Below, one piece after another: positions 1 through 6,421 of a stretch of DNA of 7,480 nt (the first letter of the stretch is position 1; every line of letters starts with the position of its first letter). The position numbers were made by a program, and so were the translations under genes. Source of the stretch: an uncultured Erysipelotrichaceae bacterium (lineage in GTDB: Bacteria > Bacillota_I > Bacilli_A > RF39 > UBA660); assembly GCA_902795675.1 (NCBI GenBank), contig CADBLZ010000048.1, forward strand, positions 1-7,480. The letters are read 5' to 3'. Below the pieces are notes generated by a model, which saw only the letters and a program-made list of their open reading frames with translations, was not told the DNA's origin and searched no databases.

Positions 1-177
1 AATAAAGAAGAAGAACTACCTGAACCAAAAGAAGAATATATTAATAACTTAATTCCAGAAGAGGAAGAACCAATAATAAACCCTTATACAGGAGATAATA
101 TTGTGTTCTATTTTACAATGCTAGTTATATCTTCTTTAACTATTTTAGGAATATTAAGATTTAAAGAAAGATGTTGA
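1..177 (+). CDS. C-terminal end of a sortase-anchored surface protein (partial)
   Basis: Only the last 58 residues are visible; the gene starts before the window. They begin with an acidic, proline-containing stretch (residues 1-26, rich in E, K and P). Next come NPYTGD (residues 27-32), a hydrophobic segment of about 20 residues (33-52) and a short basic tail ending RFKERC. This order is the classic cell-wall sorting signal: an LPXTG-like motif (here NPXTG), a membrane span and a positive tail. A sortase would be expected to cut between T and G and link the protein to the wall or to a pilin. The acidic stretch probably spans the wall. The function of the missing ectodomain cannot be told, and no sortase gene is in view. 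The TGA stop at 175-177 lies in the loop of the following hairpin, and the last codons form its left arm. Confidence 0.8.
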   Translation, partial: NKEEELPEPKEEYINNLIPEEEEPIINPYTGDNIVFYFTMLVISSLTILGILRFKERC

Positions 178-189
178 ATCTTTCTTTAA
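161..189 (+). terminator. Intrinsic terminator overlapping the stop codon of the surface-protein gene
   Basis: A perfect 12-bp inverted repeat, TTAAAGAAAGAT (161-172) and ATCTTTCTTTAA (178-189), encloses a 5-base loop, GTTGA. The right arm is itself T-rich and is followed by TTATTT. The stem has few G-C pairs, so it is weaker than textbook terminators, but its place at the gene end and just before a promoter supports the call. It would separate the surface gene from the dnaG operon. Confidence 0.65.
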
Positions 190-196
190 TTATTTG

Positions 197-205
197 TGTT
201 ATAAT
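197..205 (+). promoter_or_regulatory. Extended -10 promoter for the dnaG-rpoD-trmK operon
   Basis: TGTTATAAT contains a consensus -10 box (TATAAT, 200-205) preceded by the extended TGn element. No good -35 box sits 16-18 bases upstream; TTGAAT at 174-179 is 20 bases away. Transcription would start near 212, giving a leader of about 25 bases. The -35 zone lies within the preceding terminator hairpin. The same nine bases precede the prepilin peptidase gene at 3710-3718. Confidence 0.65.
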
Positions 206-235
206 TAGAATGTGTTTATCTTGTGAGGTGATTAT

Positions 236-1990
236 ATGTACAATAATGATGAAATCAATGAATTAAGATCTCATGTTAACATTGTAGATATAGTTAGCTC
301 TTATCTACCACTTACAAAAGCTGGTAAAAATTATAAAGGTTTATGTCCGTTCCATACAGATCATTCTCCAAGCATGATGGTATCTGAAGAAAAACAAATA
401 TTTAAATGTTTTGTATGTGGTCATGCTGGTAATGTTTTTAATTTTGTCGAAGATTACGAACACGTATCTTTTATTGAAGCTGTAAAAATAATCGCCGATA
501 AAAGTGGTTATGAATTATCATCATTAAAAAATATCGTACCTAAACAAAGTACTGTTAATAAAAAAGAATATGACTTAATGAATCTTGTAAATAAATACTT
601 CCAAAATAATCTAAAAACAGAGTATGGTAAAGAAGCGTTAGAATACTTACATAATAGAGGTATTAATGATGATGTAATAAAAGAATATGGTATTGGTTTA
701 TCTTTAGATAATAAAGATACCTTATATAACTTCTTAATTAAAAAAGATTATAAGAATAAAGACCTAATTGATTTAGGATTAGTTCATGAATCTAATAATA
801 CTTATTATGATTTCTTTAGAGGTCGTATAACATTCCCATTATTTGATAAAGATGGAAATATCGTTGGTTTTAGTGGAAGAGTATATCGTGGTGAAAAAGA
901 TATATCTAAATACATGAACTCAAGTGAAAATAAAATATATATAAAAGGTAATACACTATATAATTATCACATTGCTAAACCAGCAAGTAAAAGAGAAAAG
1001 TGTGTTATTGTTGTAGAAGGTTTCATGGATGCTATAAGATTATCTTCTTGTGGAATCAAAAATGTTGTAGCCCTTCAAGGTACAGCATTAACACAAAACC
1101 AAATCAAACTATTACAAGACTTAAGATGCAAAGTAATCTTAATGCTTGATAATGATGATGCTGGTGAACTAGCAACCGTTAATAATGGTGAAGAACTATT
1201 AAAGAATAATATTGATTTACATGTCGTAAGATTAAGCGGTGAAAAAGATCCTGATGAATATATCTTAAAAGAAGGTATAGAAGCAATGAAGGATAACATT
1301 AATCATGCTATATCTTTCTACGAATTTAAAACTAAATATTATAAAAAGAATAAAGACCTAAGTAACCCTGAAGACTTAGCCGAATACATAAATCAAGTGT
1401 TAAAAGAAATCAACTTAATGAAGGACCCTGTTAAACAAGAAACTGAGTTAAATAGATTAAGTAGTGACTATAATATTTCAAAAGAAGTATTAAGATCAAA
1501 ATTAGACAATATTCTACCTGTAAAGGAAATAAAAGAAGACGTAAATAGAATTGACACCAAAAAGAAAACAGCGTATACTATTTCATCGGAGAAGATATTG
1601 TATTTTATGATGAATGGCTCTGAGTATATTAAAGAGTATCAAGCTAAACTTGGCTTCTTTAATGAAGAGATTTATAGGGATATTGCAAACGAAATTGTAT
1701 ACTTCTCTGAAAAGAATAATGGCATCAATGTAGCTGATTTTGTTACATATATAGAAGATAAAGACATCAAAGATAAAGTAAAAGAAATAGTTAGTGAATC
1801 TTTTGAAGATAATGTAAGTGTTAAAGTAATGGATGATTACATAGTATCATTAAATAAAATTACGACAAAGAATGAGATAGAACGACTAAGATCACTAATG
1901 AGAGAAGAATTAGATGTCGATAAGAAAACAAAATTAGCAATGCAAATTGCAGAATTAAAAAAGGATGTGTTGAGCGATGCAAGAAATTAA
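236..1990 (+). CDS. dnaG: DNA primase
   Basis: This 584-residue protein makes the RNA primers for DNA replication, working with the replicative helicase. Domains in order: the N-terminal CHC2 zinc ribbon with ligands C37, H40, C58 and C61, which recognises the template; the catalytic core with RGRITFPLFD (195-204) and GFSGR (211-215); and the TOPRIM fold with VVEGFMDA (catalytic E261), LMLDNDDAG (metal-binding D305 and D307) and KDPDEY (337-342). The rest, roughly 370-584, is a helical, poorly conserved helicase-binding region. Length is normal for bacterial DnaG (about 600) and all key residues are present. The ATG at 236 is set by an 8-base Shine-Dalgarno match, GAGGTGAT (225-232). It is first gene of an operon, and its last 14 bases overlap rpoD, which suggests coupled translation. 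Confidence 0.97.
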   Translation: MYNNDEINELRSHVNIVDIVSSYLPLTKAGKNYKGLCPFHTDHSPSMMVSEEKQIFKCFVCGHAGNVFNFVEDYEHVSFIEAVKIIADKSGYELSSLKNIVPKQSTVNKKEYDLMNLVNKYFQNNLKTEYGKEALEYLHNRGINDDVIKEYGIGLSLDNKDTLYNFLIKKDYKNKDLIDLGLVHESNNTYYDFFRGRITFPLFDKDGNIVGFSGRVYRGEKDISKYMNSSENKIYIKGNTLYNYHIAKPASKREKCVIVVEGFMDAIRLSSCGIKNVVALQGTALTQNQIKLLQDLRCKVILMLDNDDAGELATVNNGEELLKNNIDLHVVRLSGEKDPDEYILKEGIEAMKDNINHAISFYEFKTKYYKKNKDLSNPEDLAEYINQVLKEINLMKDPVKQETELNRLSSDYNISKEVLRSKLDNILPVKEIKEDVNRIDTKKKTAYTISSEKILYFMMNGSEYIKEYQAKLGFFNEEIYRDIANEIVYFSEKNNGINVADFVTYIEDKDIKDKVKEIVSESFEDNVSVKVMDDYIVSLNKITTKNEIERLRSLMREELDVDKKTKLAMQIAELKKDVLSDARN

Positions 1991-3062
1991 AAGCTTCGAA
2001 GAGCGTAAAAAAGACTTAGTGAAACTAGGATTAGAAAATGACAACAAACTCACATATGAACAACTAGCTGATGCATTAAAAGGTCTAGATATGGATAGTG
2101 ATTCATTAGATGACCTATATAACACTTTAAAAGAAAACAATATTGAAGTAGTTACTGATGACGCAGATTCTGCTGGTGGAGATGAACCAGAAAACTTAGT
2201 AATGACTGATGAAGAACTTACTAAAGATGTTAATATCTCAGATCCAGTAAGAATGTACTTAAAAGAAATTGGACGTATTAGCTTATTAAGTCCAGAAGAA
2301 GAATTAGCTTTATCTGTAAAGATTGCTAATGGTGACGAATCATCAAAAAACAAATTAGCCGAATCAAACCTTCGTTTAGTTGTATCAATTGCTAAACGTT
2401 ACGTAGGTCGTGGATTATTATTCCTAGACTTAATTCAAGAAGGTAACATCGGTCTTATGAAAGCAGTAGAAAAATTCGACTACGGCAAAGGATATAAATT
2501 CAGTACATATGCTACATGGTGGATTAGACAAGCTATAACTCGTGCTTTAGCAGATCAAGCTCGTACAATTCGTGTACCAGTACATATGGTAGAAACAATA
2601 AATAAAATGGCGCGTGTTCAAAGACAAATGACTCTTGAACTTAATCGTGAACCAACAGATGATGAAATAGCTAAGAAAATGGGTATTACTGTTGATAAAG
2701 TACGTGAAGTAATGAAGATCAGTCAAGACCCAGTATCATTAGAAACACCAATTGGTGAAGAAGATGATTCACATTTAGGTGATTTCATTAAAGATGAAAG
2801 AAGTATGTCACCAGATGAATATGCAACTAATGAAATACTAAAAGAACAAATCCAAGAAACTTTATCTACACTACAAGAAAGAGAAAGAGAAGTACTAGAA
2901 TTAAGATTTGGTTTAATTGATGGTACTAGTCATACTCTAGAAGAAGTAGGTAAGAAGTTTAACGTAACACGTGAACGTATTCGTCAAATTGAAGCAAAAG
3001 CTTTAAGAAAATTACGTCACCCATCACGTGCTAAAAAATTAAAGGACTTTTTAGATGACTAA
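1977..3062 (+). CDS. rpoD: Primary (housekeeping) RNA polymerase sigma factor, SigA/RpoD
   Basis: The 361-residue protein directs RNA polymerase to most promoters. Region 1.1 is residues 1 to about 75, ending in an acidic linker. Region 1.2 starts at DPVRMYLKEIG (89-99). Region 2 runs from NLRLVVSIAKRYVGRG through the aromatic melting and -10 recognition segment FSTYATWWIRQAI (175-187). Region 3 follows, and region 4 ends with the -35-reading helix-turn-helix (about 319-345, TLEEVGKKFNVTRERIRQIE). Presence of region 1.1 and the full-length core mark it as the primary sigma factor rather than an alternative one; Bacillus SigA is of similar size. The start is ATG 1977 with AAGGAT at 1961-1966; the in-frame ATG at 1965 meets a stop after one more codon. 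Arginine is coded by CGT more often than in dnaG, consistent with higher expression. It overlaps trmK by 8 bp. Confidence 0.97.
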   Translation: MQEIKSFEERKKDLVKLGLENDNKLTYEQLADALKGLDMDSDSLDDLYNTLKENNIEVVTDDADSAGGDEPENLVMTDEELTKDVNISDPVRMYLKEIGRISLLSPEEELALSVKIANGDESSKNKLAESNLRLVVSIAKRYVGRGLLFLDLIQEGNIGLMKAVEKFDYGKGYKFSTYATWWIRQAITRALADQARTIRVPVHMVETINKMARVQRQMTLELNREPTDDEIAKKMGITVDKVREVMKISQDPVSLETPIGEEDDSHLGDFIKDERSMSPDEYATNEILKEQIQETLSTLQEREREVLELRFGLIDGTSHTLEEVGKKFNVTRERIRQIEAKALRKLRHPSRAKKLKDFLDD

Positions 3063-3696
3063 TCTTAGTAATAGATTAGTCTCTTTATCTTTATGGGTGG
3101 ATAAAAAAGATAATATAATTGATGTTGGTTCAGATCATGCTTTATTACCAATCTATTTAAAAGAAAACAATCTATGTAATAAAGTAATAGCAACTGATAT
3201 AAATCAAAATGCTTTAGATAGTGGTATTTATAATATCAAAAGATCTAATCTAGATATTGAATCATACTTAAGTAATGGTTTAAAAGATATTGATACTACT
3301 GACTATAACACTGTTATCATTGCTGGTATGGGAACTAAAACAATCAAAGAAATATTATCTTATAAAGAGAAACTTAAAACTATTGATAAATTAATTCTTC
3401 AATCAAATAAGGATTTATTTGAATTAAGAGAATTTATGGATAAAAAAGGTTACTACTTAAAAGAAGAACAAAATATCTTTGATAAAGGTATATGGTATAG
3501 TGCTTATCTTTATATAAAGAGTGATAAAAAGAATACAGAAGAAGAAATCAAATATGGTTTACTAAATAATAAGGATTTTATTAATCATTTAATCAGTAAA
3601 TATGAAGAACTACTATCTAAAATACCACCTAAGAACAAAGCATACAAAGAGTTAAAAAGTAAAGTAGACTACTTAAAAGTTATTATTTCTAAATAA
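3055..3696 (+). CDS. trmK: tRNA (adenine(22)-N1)-methyltransferase, TrmK/YqfN family
   Basis: A 213-residue Rossmann-fold, SAM-dependent methyltransferase expected to methylate N1 of A22 in the tRNA D-arm. Motif I is IIDVGSDHALLPIYL (21-35); the acidic end of the next strand is ATDIN (46-50); IIAGMG (88-93) and LILQSN (113-118) are the later core motifs. Relatives usually read AGMGG and LQP, so G-to-T and P-to-S changes are seen here. The C-terminal part, about 160-213, is helical and charged, matching the coiled-coil tail of the family. It is slightly shorter than the Bacillus protein (about 230 to 240). The start ATG at 3055 has AAAGGA at 3041-3046 with 8-base spacing and overlaps rpoD, matching the sigA-yqfN order in Bacillus. 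The NIF3-like gene that often follows (yqfO) is not present here. Confidence 0.9.
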   Translation: MTNLSNRLVSLSLWVDKKDNIIDVGSDHALLPIYLKENNLCNKVIATDINQNALDSGIYNIKRSNLDIESYLSNGLKDIDTTDYNTVIIAGMGTKTIKEILSYKEKLKTIDKLILQSNKDLFELREFMDKKGYYLKEEQNIFDKGIWYSAYLYIKSDKKNTEEEIKYGLLNNKDFINHLISKYEELLSKIPPKNKAYKELKSKVDYLKVIISK

Positions 3697-3706
3697 TAAC
3701 TTTTTT
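3675..3706 (+). terminator. Intrinsic terminator of the dnaG-rpoD-trmK operon
   Basis: A 14-bp inverted repeat, AAAAGTTATTATTT (3675-3688) and AAATAATAACTTTT (3691-3704), surrounds CT. The innermost pairs must open to give a usable loop. The right arm runs into six Ts (3701-3706). The trmK stop codon TAA (3694-3696) lies in the right arm, so the terminator is built into the end of the gene. Confidence 0.75.
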
Positions 3707-3709
3707 ATA

Positions 3710-3718
3710 TGTTATAAT
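3710..3718 (+). promoter_or_regulatory. Extended -10 promoter for the prepilin peptidase gene
   Basis: TGTTATAAT, identical to the element before dnaG, has TATAAT at 3713-3718 and TG at 3710-3711. No recognisable -35 box is at the expected distance, which falls in the terminator stem. Transcription starting near 3725 would leave a leader of under 20 bases, carrying AGGGG (3730-3734) 8 bases before the ATG at 3743. Confidence 0.6.
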
Positions 3719-3742
3719 ACTAATAGAATAGGGGCGCTAGTT

Positions 3743-4513
3743 ATGATATTTGATATATATGTCATTAGCTTTTTATTTCTAATAGGTTTTTTTGTTAGTG
3801 TATTAGATATCTTAATAGCAATAAAACTACCTAAAGATGATTATGAAATAAATATATGTGATCATTGTGAAAATAGATATAAATGGTACGAACTAATACC
3901 AATCTTTAATTATATTAGATACTTAGGTAAATGTCGTTACTGTAACAAGAAACTAAACCTTTGGTATCCAATTGCTCAAATCTTCTTATGTGTTATATTT
4001 CCAATAAGTTATATTATCTATGGATTTAGTTATGAAATGATTATCTTAATAATCATAAGTACATTACTAGTAAATATCTTTATATCAGATTTTAATTATT
4101 ACATCATTCTAGATGAACCAATTATCTTATTTAGTATTATGATTCTAATCCTTAAATTCTCATTCTTTGGCTTAAAAACATTCTTATTATCTTTAGCTAG
4201 TGGTTTAATAATCTTTATCTTCATGTTAGGTATAAGAACAATTGGTAATAAACTTTCTAAACAAGATACACTTGGTGGTGGAGACATAAAATTATCTTTC
4301 TTATTTGGTTGTGCTTTAGGTATTAGATTAAGTATGGTATCAATCATCTTAGGTTCATTCCTAGCATTTCCAATATCTTTATATTACTCATTAAGTAGTA
4401 AGAATAAACATATTCCATTTGGACCATATCTTATAACAGGTTTATTTATAGTATTTACTTTCATGGATCCAATAAGAGATTTCTTAACTATAATATTTAA
4501 AGGAATGTATTAA
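3743..4513 (+). CDS. Type IV prepilin peptidase (A24 family, PilD/ComC-like)
   Basis: A 256-residue integral membrane aspartyl protease expected to cut the leader from type IV prepilins or pseudopilins and, in many relatives, methylate the new N-terminus. After a first hydrophobic segment (about 5-28), the cytoplasmic DiS_P_DiS domain has two CxxC pairs (C39/C42 and C64/C67) around the diagnostic KWYELIPIFNYI and GKCRYC. About six further membrane segments follow. Catalytic aspartates are D116 (start of DFNYYIILD) and D181 in GGGDIKL; IPFGPYL (224-230) is the conserved late motif. Two oddities: the usual IPD after the first aspartate reads ILD, and the N-terminal GSFLNV motif is degenerate (GFFVSV). 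Size matches ComC (about 248) and PilD. It faces a traffic ATPase gene tail to tail, its natural partner. Confidence 0.9.
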   Translation: MIFDIYVISFLFLIGFFVSVLDILIAIKLPKDDYEINICDHCENRYKWYELIPIFNYIRYLGKCRYCNKKLNLWYPIAQIFLCVIFPISYIIYGFSYEMIILIIISTLLVNIFISDFNYYIILDEPIILFSIMILILKFSFFGLKTFLLSLASGLIIFIFMLGIRTIGNKLSKQDTLGGGDIKLSFLFGCALGIRLSMVSIILGSFLAFPISLYYSLSSKNKHIPFGPYLITGLFIVFTFMDPIRDFLTIIFKGMY

Positions 4514-4541
4514 AAAAAGAACTTATAAAAAGTTCTTTTTT
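4513..4541. terminator. Bidirectional terminator between convergent peptidase and ATPase genes
   Basis: A perfect 12-bp stem, AAAAAAGAACTT (4513-4524) and AAGTTCTTTTTT (4530-4541), has loop ATAAA. The A-run on one side and T-run on the other give a U-tract on either strand, so it can end both transcripts. The last base of the peptidase stop codon (4511-4513) starts the stem, and the ATPase stop codon is at 4545-4547 on the other strand. Confidence 0.85.
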
Positions 4542-4544
4542 ATT

Positions 4545-6326
4545 TTAGAAATTACTTAAATCATAATCGTCGTAACTAAAGTCACTATAATTATTATTTG
4601 AAATACTAGCACCAGCACCACTTAAAGCTTCATCAGTTGGTGGAGTAGTAGGTATAGCAACATTATTTGTTACTTCTGCTTTAGTTTCACTAACTGGATT
4701 ATTTTCAACTTTAGGTTCTTCTTTTTTAGGTTCTTCTTTCTTTTCTTCTACCTTAAAACTCTTTGGCGCTATTTTCTTTGGTTTAGCTCCAATAGTTGGA
4801 ACACTTACTTCAGGAATCTTAACTTTTTCTTCCTTCTTAGGTTCTTCTTTTTTTTCTTCAGTTTCAACCTTTTTATCAGTAGTAGGAGTAGTACCATCTA
4901 AAGCTTTCTTATTTAATTGATCAAAGATTGCTAATGATTTTTTAATCTTATCACTTAAATCAGTGCTCTCAGTTTTCTTTTCTTCTTCTTTAGTTTCAAC
5001 TTTAGGTTCTTCCTTTGGTTCTTCTTTAACTTCCTCCTTAACTTTAGGAGTTTCCTCTTTTTTAGGTTCTTCTTTAACTTCATCTAATTTAACACGTTTA
5101 TTTAAAAGAACATTCTTAAGATCGTTATTATATTCACCAAGGTCTGTACTAATATCAGTTGTTCTAATAACTTCTTCAAAAGAAGTATCACCATCAACAA
5201 CTTTCTTAATACCATCTTTAATCATTGAATCGATATTATTATAGATTAAATCATATATATGTTGATTCTTACTATTATTATAAATAGCTTCTTTTAACTC
5301 GTCATTAAACTCTAATACTTCAACAAGTGGAGTCATACCAGTGTAACCGTCACGACAATCATCACAACCAACAGGTTCAAATATTTCATCAGTGCTTTGT
5401 TCTAACACATTCTTAATGACATTCTTTTCATAATCAGTTGTTTTCTTTAACTTTCTGCAAGAAGGGCATAATTTCTTAACTAATCTTAATGAAATAATTC
5501 CTTGAAGTGAACTAGCTATTAAATAATCTTCAACATCCATATTTCTTAAAGTCTCAATTGTTGTATATACATTGCTTGTATATAAAGAACTAATAACTAA
5601 ACGTCCTTTATTAGCTTCTCTTACAGCAAATGAAACTGTATCAGCATCTTTTAAATCACTTATAACAATTACATCAGGATCTTGTAGAGCAATTGTCTTA
5701 AGAATTGATTTCATTGTAATACCTTTTTCAGTATTAAGTTCTATTTGATTAACACCATCTATTCTAATCTTAATTGGATCTTCAATAGATATAATGTTTA
5801 ATTTCTTACAATCTAATTCTTTAATAATAGAATAAAGAAGAGTAGTCTTACCTGATGCTAAACCACCAGATACAAGTAATAAACCACTTTTTTTCTTAAT
5901 AAGATTATGAATCTTTGTTAAGTTTTCATTAGATATATCTAAATTATCTAAATTATCTAATCCTTTATTAAAAGAGGATAAATGAACAACTACCTTTTCA
6001 CCATTAACTACAGGAATAGTAGAAGTTCTCATAGAATAAGAATCTTTATCTAAATCAAACTTAATTACACCTAATTGAGGATAAGCTGTTTCTGTAATAT
6101 TCATACCAGCAAGTATCTTAATACGTGTAACAATGTTTCTTCTAACAGTTTCAGGAACATCAGTATATTCAACTAATTCTGAATCCATTCTAAATTTAAT
6201 ATTTAAACCATTACTAGTTGGATCAAAATGAATATCACTAACTTGATAATTAATAGCGTCAGTTAATATTTCTTTAACAATTTCAACAGTTGGTTTTGAT
6301 TCATAATTAAATTCACGCATAGCCAT
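4545..6326 (-). CDS. GspE/PilB/ComGA-like traffic ATPase with long K/E/P-rich C-terminal tail
   Basis: A cytoplasmic hexameric-type ATPase expected to power pilus, pseudopilus or competence fibre assembly. Residues here count from an upstream GTG at 6335 (596 residues). I prefer the ATG at 6326 (593 residues) because AAGGGTG (6339-6333) is then properly spaced and would otherwise overlap the start. There is no N-terminal PilB N1 domain. SDIHFDP (33-39) and KFRMDSEL (47-54) begin the core. Walker A is GGLASGKTT (157-165), the Asp box contains IEDP (184-187), and the Walker B region is DPDVIVISDLKD (219-230). The zinc site is C290, C293, C324 and C327, followed by GYTGMTPLVEVL. Atypical: D227 replaces the usual Walker B glutamate, and the two His-box histidines are R245 and Y252. 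From about 400 on, a low-complexity KEEPK-type tail ends in an aromatic, acidic tip. Function as an active motor is inferred. Confidence 0.85.
   Translation of the reverse strand: MAMREFNYESKPTVEIVKEILTDAINYQVSDIHFDPTSNGLNIKFRMDSELVEYTDVPETVRRNIVTRIKILAGMNITETAYPQLGVIKFDLDKDSYSMRTSTIPVVNGEKVVVHLSSFNKGLDNLDNLDISNENLTKIHNLIKKKSGLLLVSGGLASGKTTLLYSIIKELDCKKLNIISIEDPIKIRIDGVNQIELNTEKGITMKSILKTIALQDPDVIVISDLKDADTVSFAVREANKGRLVISSLYTSNVYTTIETLRNMDVEDYLIASSLQGIISLRLVKKLCPSCRKLKKTTDYEKNVIKNVLEQSTDEIFEPVGCDDCRDGYTGMTPLVEVLEFNDELKEAIYNNSKNQHIYDLIYNNIDSMIKDGIKKVVDGDTSFEEVIRTTDISTDLGEYNNDLKNVLLNKRVKLDEVKEEPKKEETPKVKEEVKEEPKEEPKVETKEEEKKTESTDLSDKIKKSLAIFDQLNKKALDGTTPTTDKKVETEEKKEEPKKEEKVKIPEVSVPTIGAKPKKIAPKSFKVEEKKEEPKKEEPKVENNPVSETKAEVTNNVAIPTTPPTDEALSGAGASISNNNYSDFSYDDYDLSNF
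4700..5085 (-). repeat. KEEPK-coding imperfect repeats in the ATPase tail
   Basis: On the plus strand the motif TTAGGTTCTTC or near copies recur at about 4711, 4726, 4838, 5002 and 5062. In the ATPase frame they code for KEEPK/EEPK units. They form three charged blocks, about residues 417-456, 490-507 and 529-543, separated by less charged islands. The blocks look disordered or extended. Such repeats can change copy number by slippage or recombination. Confidence 0.7.
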
Positions 6327-6350
6327 ATTAAACACCCTTATTCTTTTATA

Positions 6351-6379
6351 ATTATATAATAAATATAACTTTTTTTAAA
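6351..6379 (-). promoter_or_regulatory. Probable promoter of the traffic ATPase gene
   Basis: Read on the minus strand, TTTAAA (6379-6374) lies 17 bases before a consensus TATAAT (6356-6351). Transcription would start near 6344, leaving a leader of about 18 bases that carries the AAGGGTG ribosome site (6339-6333). The region is almost all A and T, so chance matches are easy; placement and spacing are the support. Confidence 0.5.
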
Positions 6380-6386
6380 CTAATAA

Positions 6387-6415
6387 TTGAAATTTTGAAT
6401 AATAAAGTATATAAT
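6387..6415 (+). promoter_or_regulatory. Promoter of valS
   Basis: TTGAAA (6387-6392) and TATAAT (6410-6415) are separated by exactly 17 bases, close to the ideal SigA promoter. Transcription would start near 6422, just at the 5' edge of the T-box leader. It lies back to back with the ATPase promoter, the -35 boxes being 7 bases apart. Confidence 0.8.
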
Positions 6416-6421
6416 CTAATC

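Noticed and set aside
172..189. TGA read as tryptophan, extending the surface protein to TAA at 187-189
   Set aside because: All visible tryptophans use TGG, no other frame contains TGA, and the sorting signal already ends properly with a short basic tail.
1075..1299. Minus-strand open frame of 74 codons inside dnaG
   Set aside because: Antisense shadow of the TOPRIM region; S/L-rich low-complexity product, no ribosome site or family features.
1955..2353. Minus-strand open frame of 132 codons across the dnaG/rpoD junction
   Set aside because: Serine-rich antisense shadow of strongly conserved rpoD; no recognisable domain.
4099..4347. Minus-strand open frame of 82 codons inside the prepilin peptidase gene
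   Set aside because: Antisense to a well-supported membrane protease; product shows no family features.
4700..5085. Possible CRISPR array or direct-repeat regulatory element
   Set aside because: Repeat units are short, unevenly spaced and keep the ATPase reading frame, so they are protein-coding low complexity.
4963..5244. Plus-strand open frame of 93 codons opposite the ATPase tail
   Set aside because: Its S/L/G repeats are the complement of the KEEPK-coding repeats; no ribosome site or independent support.
6333..6335. GTG at 6335 as start of the traffic ATPase
   Set aside because: It overlaps the AAGGGTG ribosome site; the ATG at 6326 has proper spacing. The change is only three residues.
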